Assembly: GCF_000262465.1 (NCBI RefSeq)
Contig: NZ_CM001489.1
Coordinates: forward strand, 6,792,470 to 6,856,469
Reading direction: 5' to 3'
DNA: 64,000 nt
From: Frankia sp. QA3
Lineage (GTDB): Bacteria; Actinomycetota; Actinomycetes; Frankiales; Frankiaceae
Shown: piece after piece, positions 8,984-18,475 of the stretch
How the letters are laid out: each line of letters opens with the position of its first letter
Position numbering within the stretch: position 1 is the stretch's first letter
Translations under genes and position numbers: made by a program
Notes under the pieces: generated by a model
Database searches by the model: none
What the model was told of the DNA's origin: nothing
What the model saw: only the letters and a program-made list of their open reading frames with translations

Positions 8984-9028
8984 TCGGCCTCCGGTGCCTC
9001 CGGTGCCTCCGGTGCCTCCGGTGCCTCC
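8984..9028 (+). repeat. 9-bp tandem repeat (ggtgcctcc) at the start of the pspM-like gene
   Basis: Four perfect copies of ggtgcctcc (8993-9028) follow one degenerate copy (8984-8992), and another copy recurs at 9039-9047. The unit is a multiple of three, so copy number does not alter frame. It encodes Gly-Ala-Ser repeats in one frame and Val-Pro-Pro in another. Confidence 0.85.
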
Positions 9029-9869
9029 AGTCGCCCCCGGTGCCTCCAGTGCCCTCGGTGGCGCCGCCCGGGGGTGGGACCGCGTCCAGGCGCTGCTCGA
9101 CCGGCGGTCCAGCGCGGCACGGACGGCCGCGGACGCCGCGGCCGCGGTCGTGCCCGCCCTGCCGGCCTGGGTCGGGGCCGATGTCGAGCGCCGGTCGCTG
9201 CTGCGAGCCGAGCGGCGGGCCGGGCGCGGGCTGCGCTGGGCTCGGCGGCGGGAGGCGGCCACCGTGTCGATCTGGACCGGGGTCGCCGCGCTGACGCCCG
9301 TGGCCGCCGTGGCGTACGACTCCTGGGGCTGGCTGGTGGCCGGCGGGGCCGCGCTCGCCCGGGCGGCCCTCGCCGGGCGGGAACTGGGGCTGCTGCGGCG
9401 GGCCGACGACGGGCTGCCGCTGCCACGCACCCCCGCGCCGAACCCATGGGAGCTGCGCCGGTCCGCGGCCGCCGAGCCGCTGCGCCGCGGGGAGGCGGCG
9501 CTGGCTGCGCTGGCGGCGATGACCCGCTCCCTCGGCCCGGGTGCGGCCCGAACCCTCCTGCAGACCGCCGCGGCCGGCGCCGCGGAGCTGGTGGACGGGC
9601 TGCGCGTCGGCGCGGCCCGGGTCGTCGCCTGCGAGGCGGCCGCCCGGGCGATCTCCCATCCCGGGCGACGCGCCGAGCTTGCCCGGACCACCGAGGCCCT
9701 GGTGGCGACGATGACGACGTCGGTGGCCGTCTTCGACGACCTGCTCGCCGCGGCGGGGGAGGCGGTCGGTACCGTGTCGTCGTCGGCACCCGGCCTGGTC
9801 AGGCTGCGCGAGGACACCGAGGTGCTGCGCGGGTATGCGGCGGCGCTGCAGGAGCTCGCGGGCTCCTAG
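8994..9869 (+). CDS. PspM-like membrane partner of PspA (apparent 5' frameshift)
   Basis: Membrane protein with the position and layout of PspM: right after pspA, a helical N-terminal half, then two adjacent hydrophobic segments (VSIWTGVAALTPVAAVAYD and WGWLVAGGAALARAAL, near residues 90-125), then a soluble helical tail. PspM anchors the Psp response at the membrane. The 5' end is odd. The only in-frame starts are GTG codons inside a 9-bp repeat, with no ribosome site. A well-placed GTG at 8948 (GGGGAG upstream) lies in another frame and encodes GAS repeats. Removing one C from the C5 run at 9034-9038 would join that frame smoothly to this one. I suspect the real gene is 8948-9869. Confidence 0.65.
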   Translation: MPPVPPVPPVPPVAPGASSALGGAARGWDRVQALLDRRSSAARTAADAAAAVVPALPAWVGADVERRSLLRAERRAGRGLRWARRREAATVSIWTGVAALTPVAAVAYDSWGWLVAGGAALARAALAGRELGLLRRADDGLPLPRTPAPNPWELRRSAAAEPLRRGEAALAALAAMTRSLGPGAARTLLQTAAAGAAELVDGLRVGAARVVACEAAARAISHPGRRAELARTTEALVATMTTSVAVFDDLLAAAGEAVGTVSSSAPGLVRLREDTEVLRGYAAALQELAGS

Positions 9870-10388
9870 CCGCCCGGCCCGCCGCCGGCGCGGCCGTGCG
9901 CGTGGCGCAGGCACCCGCGCTCGGGCCGATACGAACTGCGAGGCTCCGACCACGTGTCGTCTATCTGACTGGGTGGCACCTTCGGGTCGTAGATCGCCAC
10001 GTTTACAGCCGGTTCACTGAATACGGTCCGTAGCGAATGGCAATTAGGCATACGTTCCGTTGGGCAAGAGAACGCCATTCTCTCGGCTTCCTCGGCGTTT
10101 TGCCACCGTTTGGTGGTGTTGCTCCGCCGTAGGAGCATCGGTTCCGGGTCCGTGGTGTGTACGGTGCGTGCATGTTGGGCGGTCGTGCCGCGTACACGGA
10201 GGAGTCGGGACTGGCTTGCCCAGGAGTGGATGTGTAATGTCCGGCTTGTCCAAAGTCCGCTGCTTGGCACCCAGCGGGCATAGAAGACCAAGGCGCATCG
10301 CGGTTCTGCCGGTGCTGGCGCGCACCGGGCCGGCCGTGATCGCGCTGGGGGGTGGCGCGGTCCGAGCAAGTCAGAGGTGGACTGAACC
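9870..10388. other. Intergenic region upstream of the ECF-like sigma gene
   Basis: About 520 bases with no convincing gene. The part from roughly 9950 to 10080 is less GC-rich than its surroundings and may hold promoters. A short frame, ATG 10238 to TGA 10392 (51 residues, Arg/Ala-rich, AGGAG 19 to 15 bases upstream), overlaps the sigma-factor GTG by the GTGA arrangement and could be a coupled leader peptide. It resembles no family I know. Confidence 0.4.
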
Positions 10389-10946
10389 GTGACATGCCCT
10401 GCCGGGGAGATCCTCCCGGTTGATTCCGCAACCGCAACCGCAACGTCCGTGGCCGAGCTGGACCAGCCCTACAGCGAGCAGCGTTGGTCGCTGATGCTGC
10501 CCCACCGGGAGCGGCTGATCCACATCGCCCGTCGTCGGCTGCCGAGCAAGGCCGATGCGGAGGACTGCGTGCACGAGGCGTTCATCCGCGCGGCGGGCTT
10601 CCGGGACCTTGACGCGAGCCGGGTCGGTCAGTTCCTGACGACGACGGTGCTGCGCCTGTGCGTCGACCACCACCGGGCCCGGCAGCGGGCGGAACGGGCG
10701 GTGGTCCGCGGGTACCTGCAGCCGTGGGAACCCGCACCGGACGACGCCGTCTGCGACCGAGCGGAGGCCCGCTGGCTGCTGGCCCGAGCCGGTGCACTGC
10801 GCGGCCGTGAGCGTCAGGTGATCATGGCGCGGGCGGCCGGGATGAGCACCCGTGAGGCGGCTGCGGACCTGGAGATCAGCCTCAAGGCGGCCGAGGGTGC
10901 CTTCACCCGTGGCCGGGCGCGGCTGATCTCCTTCTCCCGGAACTGA
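10389..10946 (+). CDS. ECF-like sigma-70 family protein
   Basis: A 185-residue sigma-70-type protein. Region 2 is recognisable in RRRLPSKADAEDCVHEAFIRAAGF (about residues 54-77) and region 4 in LRGRERQVIMARAAGMSTREAAADLEISLKAAEGAFTRGRARL (about 138-180). A C-terminal sensor or receiver domain is absent. The GTG start overlaps the stop of a small upstream frame. No anti-sigma gene is adjacent: downstream is a convergent glycosylase gene only 34 bases away. ECF sigma factors direct RNA polymerase to stress or surface-signal regulons; this one's target is unknown. The classification is good, the group assignment is not possible by eye. Confidence 0.82.
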   Translation: MTCPAGEILPVDSATATATSVAELDQPYSEQRWSLMLPHRERLIHIARRRLPSKADAEDCVHEAFIRAAGFRDLDASRVGQFLTTTVLRLCVDHHRARQRAERAVVRGYLQPWEPAPDDAVCDRAEARWLLARAGALRGRERQVIMARAAGMSTREAAADLEISLKAAEGAFTRGRARLISFSRN

Positions 10947-10980
10947 CGATCTCGCCAGGATCAAATGTGTTCTATGCAAT

Positions 10981-11886
10981 TCAGGCACCACCTTCCCCGG
11001 CATCGGGCCGGCGGACACGGCCGGAGCGCGCCTCGGCGCCTCGGCCCGCACGTCCGCGACGGGCGACGGCTCCTGCGGGAGCCGCCGGTCCGGCCTGGCA
11101 TCGGGGGCACCAGGTGGTGCGCCGGCTCTCGTCGTCGACCCGGCCGGGCATCCGGCCCTGGTCGGCAGTGAGAATCCGGCTCCCGCACCGCCGGCAGGGC
11201 CGCCCGGCCCGGCCGTAGATCCAGTGCTCCTCCCCGGGTCGCGTGGACCCGGTCGTTACCTGATGCCCGCCGTGGGCGCCGGCTTTGATCATCGCCTGGG
11301 CTCGTCGGACGAGTCCCGGTAGATCGGGTACGTCGCCCACGGGCGTCCAGGGTGACACCCCAGCAAGAAAGCACGCCTCGGTGCGCCAGAGGTTGCCCAG
11401 GCCGGCGATGATCCGCTGGTCGAGCAGCACGGCACCGATCTGCCGCTGCGGCGTTGTCCGCAGCGCCGCCACCACGGCGTCCGGATCCCAGTCCGGCCCG
11501 AGCACGTCCGGGCCGAGATGGCCGACGGCGTCCTGTTCGCGGCTGGTCGCCAGCAGCTCCACGATCGCCAGGCGGTACCCGACCGCGACCTGCTCCGCGG
11601 TGGTGAGCACGACCCGGATCTGCCAGGCCGGACCGCCCGACCAGGCCACCCCCGGGCGGTAGAGGTGCCACGAGCCCTCCATCCGGAAATGAGTGTGCAG
11701 GGTCAGCCCGCCGTCGAACCTGGTCAGCAGGTGCTTGCCACGTGCGGTCACCGCGGTGATCCGCTGGCCGGACAGGTCGGCCGTGGCCAGCCGGGGCACC
11801 CGGAAATCGGTGCTCAGCAGCCGCGCGCCGGCGAGCGCGGCGTCCATCCGCCGGGCCGCCCGCCACACCGTGTCGCCCTCGGGCAT
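10981..11886 (-). CDS. Fpg/Nei family DNA glycosylase (endonuclease VIII-like)
   Basis: Bifunctional DNA glycosylase/AP lyase of base-excision repair, acting on oxidised bases. The 301-residue protein begins MPEGDTVWRAARRM: the N-terminal proline (Pro2) is the Schiff-base nucleophile and Glu3 the catalytic acid. MPEGDTV is typical of actinobacterial Nei rather than Fpg. The H2TH domain follows (ILDQRIIAGLGNLWRTEACF -like, about 165-190). A C-terminal zinc finger is present: C-R-R-C-G near 233 and C-P-R-C near 261. About 30 residues of Arg/Ala-rich tail follow. It is convergent with the sigma-factor gene and codirectional with the MFS gene. Confidence 0.9.
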   Translation of the reverse strand: MPEGDTVWRAARRMDAALAGARLLSTDFRVPRLATADLSGQRITAVTARGKHLLTRFDGGLTLHTHFRMEGSWHLYRPGVAWSGGPAWQIRVVLTTAEQVAVGYRLAIVELLATSREQDAVGHLGPDVLGPDWDPDAVVAALRTTPQRQIGAVLLDQRIIAGLGNLWRTEACFLAGVSPWTPVGDVPDLPGLVRRAQAMIKAGAHGGHQVTTGSTRPGEEHWIYGRAGRPCRRCGSRILTADQGRMPGRVDDESRRTTWCPRCQAGPAAPAGAVARRGRAGRGAEARSGRVRRPDAGEGGA

Positions 11887-12062
11887 CCCCGCATCCTCCC
11901 TGCATCCATGCCGGTGCTCCCGCCGTCTTTCTTCCGGCCTGCCCCTCCCGCCGTCTTCCTTTCCGCCGTCCTCACTACCCGCCGTCTACCTTCCCGCCGT
12001 TCGGCCTTCCCGCCTCGACTCCTCGCGTCGGGTGCCGCCGCAGGTGAGGTGCGCGGCCCTGG

Positions 12063-13529
12063 TCACGGCTGCGGCGCATCGCCCGGGCGGGGCGAGCGGC
12101 GCTGCGGCAGTCGCCGGGTGACCACGAGCGCCCCGAACAGCCCGATGCCGACCGTGAGCCCGAAGGCGACCGCGAGCCCGTTGTCCGGCGCACCGGTCGT
12201 CGCCTGGCTCGCCGCGATGGCCACGCCGCTCACCCCCGCTCCGAACGCCGTACCCAGGTTGTCGCTGAGCGCCACGGCGGTGCTGGCCGCGCCCTGCCGG
12301 TCGGGTGGCGTCTCACCGAGGACCAGCGTGACGATGGTCGAGTACGACATGCCGATCCCCATCCCGGCGACTCCCCAGCAGGCGATCGGGACGGCCAGCG
12401 GCACGCTCCCGGGCAGCAGCACGGTGGCGAACCCGCCCGTGCCGAGGGCGACCAGCCCGAGCCCCGCCCCGATGAGGTCCCGGTCCGGCAGGCGCCCGGC
12501 GAATCGGGCCTGCGTCCAGGAGCCCGCCGTCCAGCACAGCGTCGCGCTGGACACCGCGAGTCCCGCCGTCGTGGTCGACGCGTGCCGCACCGTGGTGATC
12601 GACAGCGGGACGAAGGTGTCCGCCCCGAAGAAGGCCCAGGTGAGCAGGCCCCGAGTGGCCACGGCGGCGGGGATACCGGGACGCAGGCGCAGGGTACCGG
12701 CCGGCAGCAGTCGGCGCAGTGGCCCGAGGCCGCAGCCGATCCCGGCGGCGATCAGTGGCAGGCCGAGCGGCGAGCGGTTCGTCAGCCCGGCCAGGACGAG
12801 GCCCGCGCCGGCACTGATCCGCACGGCCGGGATGAACGGGATGGGAACGTTCCCGCCACCTTGTCGTCCCGGCATCGCGCGCAGCGCCCGCAACGGGATT
12901 CCCCCCGCGGCGACGGTCAGCGGCAGCAGCCCGCCGAAGATCCAGCGCCAGCCGGCGTGGGCGGCGAGCAGGCCGGCCAGCGCCGGTCCGCCGAGGCCCG
13001 GCACCACCCAGGCGGTGGAGAGCACCGCAAAAACTCGGGGCCGCAGCTCGGCGGGGTAGACCCGGCCGATCGTGGCATAGGCGATCGCCGGGATCGCGCC
13101 GCCGCCGAGGCCCTGCAGCGCCCGGCCGACGACGAGCACCCCCATCGTCGGCGCCAGGGCGGCGACCAGCAGCCCGGCGCAGAAGAACAGCAGTCCGACG
13201 GCGAACGGGCGAGCCGGGCCGTCCCGGTCGGCGCCGGCGCCGGCCAGCACGATGCCGACCGTCGTGCCGAGGAAGAAGGCGCTGGTAGCCCAGCCGTACA
13301 GGCCGACGCCGTCGAGATCGGCGGCCACGTCAGGCAGCACCGTGACCACGGCGAGGGCCTCGAACGCGACCAGCGTGATGATCGTGACAAGGCCGGCCGT
13401 CAGCGCCCGAATCCGCCGGTCCCACAGGGACCGCACCGCCGGCTCGAGCCCGCCGCTCTCGCCTGCGCCGCCCTCGCCTTGGCCGGCCGTGACGGCGGCG
13501 TCCGGCGGGCCGGTGGGCTGATCGGTCAA
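12063..13529 (-). CDS. MFS transporter (drug-efflux-like)
   Basis: About 488 residues with repeated hydrophobic segments, starting with LVTIITLVAFEALAVVTVLP. It has the loop-2/3 style motif of MFS efflux permeases (LFFCAGLLVAALAPTMGVLVVGRALQGLGGGAIPAIAYA, motif B/C-like) and likely 12 to 14 helices. This pattern fits DHA-type multidrug/H+ antiporters; the substrate is unknown. The start is uncertain. TTG 13529 overlaps the lhr stop (TTGA), suggesting coupling to lhr; GTG codons lie further downstream in the Gly/Glu-rich N-terminus. The frame stays open upstream but there it is only the opposite-frame shadow of lhr. Confidence 0.82.
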   Translation of the reverse strand: MTDQPTGPPDAAVTAGQGEGGAGESGGLEPAVRSLWDRRIRALTAGLVTIITLVAFEALAVVTVLPDVAADLDGVGLYGWATSAFFLGTTVGIVLAGAGADRDGPARPFAVGLLFFCAGLLVAALAPTMGVLVVGRALQGLGGGAIPAIAYATIGRVYPAELRPRVFAVLSTAWVVPGLGGPALAGLLAAHAGWRWIFGGLLPLTVAAGGIPLRALRAMPGRQGGGNVPIPFIPAVRISAGAGLVLAGLTNRSPLGLPLIAAGIGCGLGPLRRLLPAGTLRLRPGIPAAVATRGLLTWAFFGADTFVPLSITTVRHASTTTAGLAVSSATLCWTAGSWTQARFAGRLPDRDLIGAGLGLVALGTGGFATVLLPGSVPLAVPIACWGVAGMGIGMSYSTIVTLVLGETPPDRQGAASTAVALSDNLGTAFGAGVSGVAIAASQATTGAPDNGLAVAFGLTVGIGLFGALVVTRRLPQRRSPRPGDAPQP

Positions 13530-16500
13530 GCCCGCAGCCGCAGGCCGCGCGGCGTCGGATGGAAACCGGCGCGTTCCAGGGCGGCGCCGAGCCCACTCAC
13601 GGCGATCGGCTCCCCGTCGGCCTTCTCCACGGTCAGCCGGCCGAGCGACCCGTCCACGACCGCGCGGGCCAGCGCGTCCACGGCGATCCCGGTCAGGCGC
13701 TCGTCCGCCGTCCACGACAGCAGGGACCGCCCGCCCCGCTCCACGTAGAGGACGAGCTCTCCGTCGACGAGGACGACCAGCGCACCTGCCTTACGGCCAG
13801 GTCGGTGTCCGGCGGCCGCGTCCGCCCGCGCCCCCGGCCGGTCCGGCCACGCCAGCGCGGCACCGAACGGGTTGGCCGGATCGGTGGCGGCGAGGACCAC
13901 GGCCGCGGGCGCCCCGCCGGCCCGGCCCGCCGCGGATCCGCGCCGGCCGGGATGCGCCTGCGCCCACGGCACCCCGCCGTCCGGCTGCATGCCCATGTCC
14001 GGCTGCATGCCCATGTCCGGCCCGGTCGGTGGCGGCGCCCAGGACGGAGCCTGTGCCGCGTCGCGCTGCGCCGCGGAGATCGCCCGCAGCCGGTCGACCG
14101 CGCCGGGCACGGCGAACTGGGCGGCGCCGAGCGACTCGACGAAGTAGCCGCGCCGGGCCCGCCCCGCGTCCTCGAACGCGCTGAGTACCCGGTAGACCGC
14201 GGCGAAACCGCCGGTCGGATGCTCGCTGGTCACCGCTCCCCGGGTGACGATGCCGTGCCGGTCGAGCAGCGCCTCCGCCAGCGCGTGGCCACGCCGGGTG
14301 GGGTCCTCGTCGCGCTCGGGCAGCAGCGACCACCGGCCGGCCGCGGTGGGGGGGCCGGTCCGCCGGGGCAGCATCGGCCGGCCGTACCGGGAGTGCCGCG
14401 GCCGCGGGGCCCGCCGCCTGGCCGCGGGTCCGGCGGTCCCGCCGGTGGCACCCAGCAGGACGCGCAGCGGCGCAAGGGTGTCGTTGGTGATCAGGCCCGC
14501 CCAGACGAGATCCCACAGGGCCGCGGTGAGGGCGGTGTCGTCGAGCGAGCCGACCCGATCCGACAGCGTCCGGAAGAACAGCGCCGCACCGTCCGCGAGG
14601 GCGTCGATGACGGCTTCGTGCGGCTGCCCGGCGGCGGCGTCGAGGTCGGCCGCGGGTAGCAGCAGGGCAGCGGCGTCGGCCGTGACCAGCGTCAGCCAGC
14701 CGTCACCGCCGGGCAGACCGCCGGCGCCCGCCCAGTGGACCTCTCCGGTCGAGCACAGCTCGTCCAGCATCGCGGGGGAGTAGTCGGTGACCCGGGCCGG
14801 CAGGACGAGCTGCTCCCAGGCACTCGCGGGGATCAGGGCGCCCTGCAGCTGTTCGACGGCCCGCAGCACGCCGTCGACCCCCCGGCCCCGGCCGCTGGTC
14901 ACCCCCTGCCAGGCGGGCAGGAAGGCGCCGAGCGCCCGCGCCGGCACGGCCTCGACCTCCCGGCGCAGCGCGGCGAGGCTGCGCCGGCGCAGCGCGCGTA
15001 GCACCCCGGCGTCGCACCACTGCACGCCCGTGCGCTCGGGATGCAGCTCGCCGCGCACCAGCCGGCCCTCGGCGGTCAGGGTCTCGAGCACCCCGACGAC
15101 GACCGCGGTGCCGAGCCCCAGGCGCCGCGCCGGCTCCTCCGCGTCGAACGGCCCGTGGGTGCGTGCGTACCGGGAGATGAGGTCACCCAACGGGTCGCGC
15201 ACCGGCTGGGTGAACGCCTCGGGTACCCCCACCGGCAGGGGGACGCCGAGGGCGTCGCGCAGCCGGCCCGCGTCCTCGGCCGGCACCCAGCGTTCCTCGC
15301 CGGCGATGCGGACCCGCAGGATCCGGCGGGCGTGCTCCAGCTCGGCGAGCCAGGCCGGGGTGGCGCCCCGGGCGACGGCCTCCTCGGTGGTCAGGTCGCC
15401 GACGATGCGCAACAGGTCGGCGACTGCCTCGGCGTCGCGGGCGCGGCGCTCCGGGGCGAGCCGGGTGAGCTCGGCGGTCACCTGGGCCAGCGCGGCGGGA
15501 TCGATCAGCTCCCGCAGGTCGGCCTCGCCGAGCAGCTCGGCGAGCAGCGAGCTGTCCAGCGACAGCACCTGGGCGCGGCGTTCGGCCAGCGGCGCGTCGC
15601 CGCCGTACATGAACGCGGCGACGTAGCCGAACAGCAGCGACGAGGCGAACGGCGACGGGGACGGCGTCTCCACCTCCACCACCCGCAGCGACCTGGCTGC
15701 CACCTCCCGCATGAGGCCGACCAGCGCCGGGGTGTCGAACACGTCCTGCAGGCATTCCCGCATCGTCTCCAGCACGATCGGGAAGTCGCTGAACGTGGCG
15801 GCAACGGTGAGCAGCTGGGCGCTGCGCTGGCGCTGCTGCCACAGCGGGGTCCGCCGGCCAGGGGTGCGCCGCGGCAGCAGCAGGGCCCGCCCGGCGCATT
15901 CCCGGAACCGGCTGGCGAACAGGGCGCTGCCGCCGATCTCCGCCCGTACGATCGCGTCGATCTCGTCCGGATCGAACAGCGCGAGGTCCGCGCCCGGCAC
16001 CTCCGCCGCGTCCGGGATCCGGGCGACGATGCCGTCGTCGGTGTGCATGATCTGCACCTCGGTGCCGTAGCGCTCCCGCAGCCGGGCCCCGAGGGCGAGT
16101 GCCCAGGGTGCGTTGACCGGAGCGCCGAACGGCGAGTGCACCGCGAGGCGCCAGTCGCCGATCTCGTCGCGGAACCGCTCGACGACGATCGTGCGGTCGT
16201 CCCCAAGGTGCCCGACGGCGGCCCGCTGTTCGTCCAGGTAGCGCAGCAGGTTGGCGGTGGCCCACTCGTCGAGCCCGGCGGCCCGCGCCCGCCCGGCCGC
16301 GGCCGGCGCCGGCAGCCGACCGATCTCCCGGAGGAAGGCGCCGAGCGCGCGACCGAGCTCGGCCGGCCGACCCGGGGCGTCGCCGTGCCAGAAGGGCAGC
16401 CGGCCGGGGCGGCCCGGCGCCGGGGTGACCAGCACCCGGTCCGCGGTGATCTCCTCGATCCGCCAGCTGGAGGAGCCCAGCAGCACCACGTCGCCGACCC

Positions 16501-18289
16501 GCGACTCGTAGACCATCTCCTCGTCGAGCTCTCCGACCCGACTGGCCTTCTCCCCGACGCCGAACACGCCGAACATGCCCCGGTCGGGGATCGTCCCGCC
16601 GCTGGTCACCGCGAGCCGCTGCGCGCCGGGTCGCCCGCGCAGGATGCCGGTGGCCCGGTCCCAGGTGATGCGGGGACGCAACTCGGCGAAGGCATCGGAG
16701 GGATAGCGCCCAGCGAGCATGTCGAGCACGGCCTCCAGCACCGACGCCGGCAGCGACGCGAACGACGCGGCGCGCCGGGCCAGCACGCCGAGATCGTCGA
16801 CGGACCAGTCGTCCATCGCCGTCATCGCCACGATCTGCTGGGCGAGCACGTCCAGGGGGTTGCGCGGAGCGCGGACCTCCTCGATCGCCCCCGCCCGCAT
16901 CCGCTCGGCGACCACGGCGCTTTCGAGCAGGTCCCCGCGATGCTGCGGCAGGACCACGCCGAGGCTCGTGGCGTCGACCTGGTGACCAGCCCGGCCGACG
17001 CGCTGCATGCCGGCGGCGACGCTCGGCGGCGAGCCGATCTGGACGACGAGGTCGACCGCGCCCATGTCGATGCCCAGCTCCAGGCTGGAGGTTGCCACGA
17101 CCGCAGGCAGCCGCCCGGCCTTGAGATCCTCCTCGATGAGCAGCCGCTGCTCCCGGCTGACGCTGCCGTGGTGGGCCCGGGCGACCTCCGGCCACCCGGC
17201 GGGTGCGCCGCCCTGGCCGGCCGCGCCCATCAACGCGGCCGGTGCCACGCGCGCCAGGGCTGCGCCGCCGTCCGGACCGGCGGCGACCGGGCTCGGCTCC
17301 GGCGCTGTGACTCCCGCTCCGGCTCCGGCCAGCCGGTCGGCGTAGAGCTCGTTCAACCGGGCACACAGCCGCTCCGCGAGCCGCCGCGAGTTCGCGAACA
17401 CGATCGTCGACGAGTGCGCCAGCACCAGGTCGAGCACGCGCTCCTCGACCGCCGGCCAGATCGACGCCCGCGGCGGGGCGGCGGCCGGGGAGCCGTCCGG
17501 CGGCGCGTCGACGAGCGGCTCGCCCAGCCGGGTCATGTCCTCCACGGGGACCACGACCTCGATCTCGAGGGTCTTCGTCGCCGGCGGCCGGACCACCGTC
17601 ACCGGGGCCGCACCGCCGAGGAAGCGCGCGACCTCCTCGACCGGGCGCACCGTGGCCGACAGGCCGATCCGCTGCGCCGGCGTCTCCAGCAGCGCGTCGA
17701 GGCGCTCCAGGCTGAGCGCCAGGTGGGCGCCGCGCTTGGTGCCGGCCACCGCGTGCACCTCGTCGACGATCACCGTGCGCACCCCGCGCAGCGCCTCGCG
17801 GGCAGCACTGGTCAGCAGGAGGAACAGTGACTCCGGCGTGGTGATCAGAATGTCGGGGGGATGGGACCCGAAGCCGCGTCGCTGGGCGGCCGGGGTATCA
17901 CCCGAACGGACGCCCACGGTGATCTCGGGCTGGGGCAGGCCGAGGCGCTGTGCGGCGCCCCGGAGCCCCGCCAGCGGGGCCCGCAGGTTGCGTTCCACGT
18001 CGATGCCGAGTGCCTTGAGCGGGCTGATGTAGAGCACCCGGCACCGGCGCGTCGGCTCGGGCGGCGGCTGCGAGCTGGCCAGGGTGTCCAGTGACCACAG
18101 GAACGCGGCGAGCGTCTTTCCGGATCCCGTCGGGGCGACGACCAGCGCGTTGCCGCCCCCGCGGATCGCCCCCCACGCGCCGCGCTGGGCGGGCGTCGGC
18201 GCGGCGAAGGCCGCGCCGAACCAGCTGCGCGTCGGCGCGGAGAACGGCGCAAGCGGATCCGGCTGGTCGGTGGGGCTGCGGCTGGGCAC
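13526..18289 (-). CDS. lhr: Large ATP-dependent helicase Lhr
   Basis: A 1587-residue superfamily 2 helicase, the usual size of long actinobacterial Lhr. The N-terminus is FSAPTRSWFGAAF...PTPAQRGAW with Walker A APTGSGKT (residues 52-59) and the DEVH box (VIVDEVHAV, about 170). The helicase C motifs include SLELGIDMGAVDLVVQIGSP and QRVGRAGH. Winged-helix/Lhr-core and C-terminal domains follow. Lhr is a 3'-5' DNA helicase linked to mitomycin C and other damage repair in mycobacteria. The start is GTG 18289, where family similarity begins; the open frame continues upstream without similarity. A tandem Met-Gln-Pro-Asp-Met-Gly repeat (13984-14019) lies in the C-terminal third. Confidence 0.93.
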   Translation of the reverse strand: MPSRSPTDQPDPLAPFSAPTRSWFGAAFAAPTPAQRGAWGAIRGGGNALVVAPTGSGKTLAAFLWSLDTLASSQPPPEPTRRCRVLYISPLKALGIDVERNLRAPLAGLRGAAQRLGLPQPEITVGVRSGDTPAAQRRGFGSHPPDILITTPESLFLLLTSAAREALRGVRTVIVDEVHAVAGTKRGAHLALSLERLDALLETPAQRIGLSATVRPVEEVARFLGGAAPVTVVRPPATKTLEIEVVVPVEDMTRLGEPLVDAPPDGSPAAAPPRASIWPAVEERVLDLVLAHSSTIVFANSRRLAERLCARLNELYADRLAGAGAGVTAPEPSPVAAGPDGGAALARVAPAALMGAAGQGGAPAGWPEVARAHHGSVSREQRLLIEEDLKAGRLPAVVATSSLELGIDMGAVDLVVQIGSPPSVAAGMQRVGRAGHQVDATSLGVVLPQHRGDLLESAVVAERMRAGAIEEVRAPRNPLDVLAQQIVAMTAMDDWSVDDLGVLARRAASFASLPASVLEAVLDMLAGRYPSDAFAELRPRITWDRATGILRGRPGAQRLAVTSGGTIPDRGMFGVFGVGEKASRVGELDEEMVYESRVGDVVLLGSSSWRIEEITADRVLVTPAPGRPGRLPFWHGDAPGRPAELGRALGAFLREIGRLPAPAAAGRARAAGLDEWATANLLRYLDEQRAAVGHLGDDRTIVVERFRDEIGDWRLAVHSPFGAPVNAPWALALGARLRERYGTEVQIMHTDDGIVARIPDAAEVPGADLALFDPDEIDAIVRAEIGGSALFASRFRECAGRALLLPRRTPGRRTPLWQQRQRSAQLLTVAATFSDFPIVLETMRECLQDVFDTPALVGLMREVAARSLRVVEVETPSPSPFASSLLFGYVAAFMYGGDAPLAERRAQVLSLDSSLLAELLGEADLRELIDPAALAQVTAELTRLAPERRARDAEAVADLLRIVGDLTTEEAVARGATPAWLAELEHARRILRVRIAGEERWVPAEDAGRLRDALGVPLPVGVPEAFTQPVRDPLGDLISRYARTHGPFDAEEPARRLGLGTAVVVGVLETLTAEGRLVRGELHPERTGVQWCDAGVLRALRRRSLAALRREVEAVPARALGAFLPAWQGVTSGRGRGVDGVLRAVEQLQGALIPASAWEQLVLPARVTDYSPAMLDELCSTGEVHWAGAGGLPGGDGWLTLVTADAAALLLPAADLDAAAGQPHEAVIDALADGAALFFRTLSDRVGSLDDTALTAALWDLVWAGLITNDTLAPLRVLLGATGGTAGPAARRRAPRPRHSRYGRPMLPRRTGPPTAAGRWSLLPERDEDPTRRGHALAEALLDRHGIVTRGAVTSEHPTGGFAAVYRVLSAFEDAGRARRGYFVESLGAAQFAVPGAVDRLRAISAAQRDAAQAPSWAPPPTGPDMGMQPDMGMQPDGGVPWAQAHPGRRGSAAGRAGGAPAAVVLAATDPANPFGAALAWPDRPGARADAAAGHRPGRKAGALVVLVDGELVLYVERGGRSLLSWTADERLTGIAVDALARAVVDGSLGRLTVEKADGEPIAVSGLGAALERAGFHPTPRGLRLRA
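13984..14019 (-). repeat. 18-bp tandem duplication inside lhr
   Basis: Two adjacent copies of ctgcatgcccatgtccgg encode two MGMQPD-like units in the C-terminal third of Lhr. The repeat is in frame and lies in a linker. Confidence 0.75.
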
Positions 18290-18475
18290 GTGGTCCAGTC
18301 TGCGACGCGGCACCGACAGATTCCGGCGGGCCGCCGTCCGTCGGCCTCGTCGGCCTCGTCGAGCTTGCCCGGTTTCGCCGGGTGTGCCCGGGTCCGGCGC
18401 GGGCCGGCCGAGGCATGGACCGGTGGGCGCGGCGGCGATTGACCCGGTCCGCTCCGGGCGGTGCACACTGGTGAG

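Noticed and set aside
8876..10033. A 385-codon frame covering the pspM-like gene in another frame
   Set aside because: After the GAS repeats the translation is Arg/Gly-rich without membrane helices, whereas the neighbouring frame has two clear ones. Only its first part (8948-9037) is likely translated, as discussed for the frameshift.
11920..12010. Degenerate cccgccgtct repeats between nei and the MFS gene
   Set aside because: The units vary in length and sequence (about 15-20 bases). They look like a polypurine/polypyrimidine tract rather than a defined repeat or CRISPR.
15041..17830. A 929-codon open frame on the plus strand
   Set aside because: It is antisense to the helicase lhr, whose motifs run throughout. 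No ribosome site or recognisable domain was seen.
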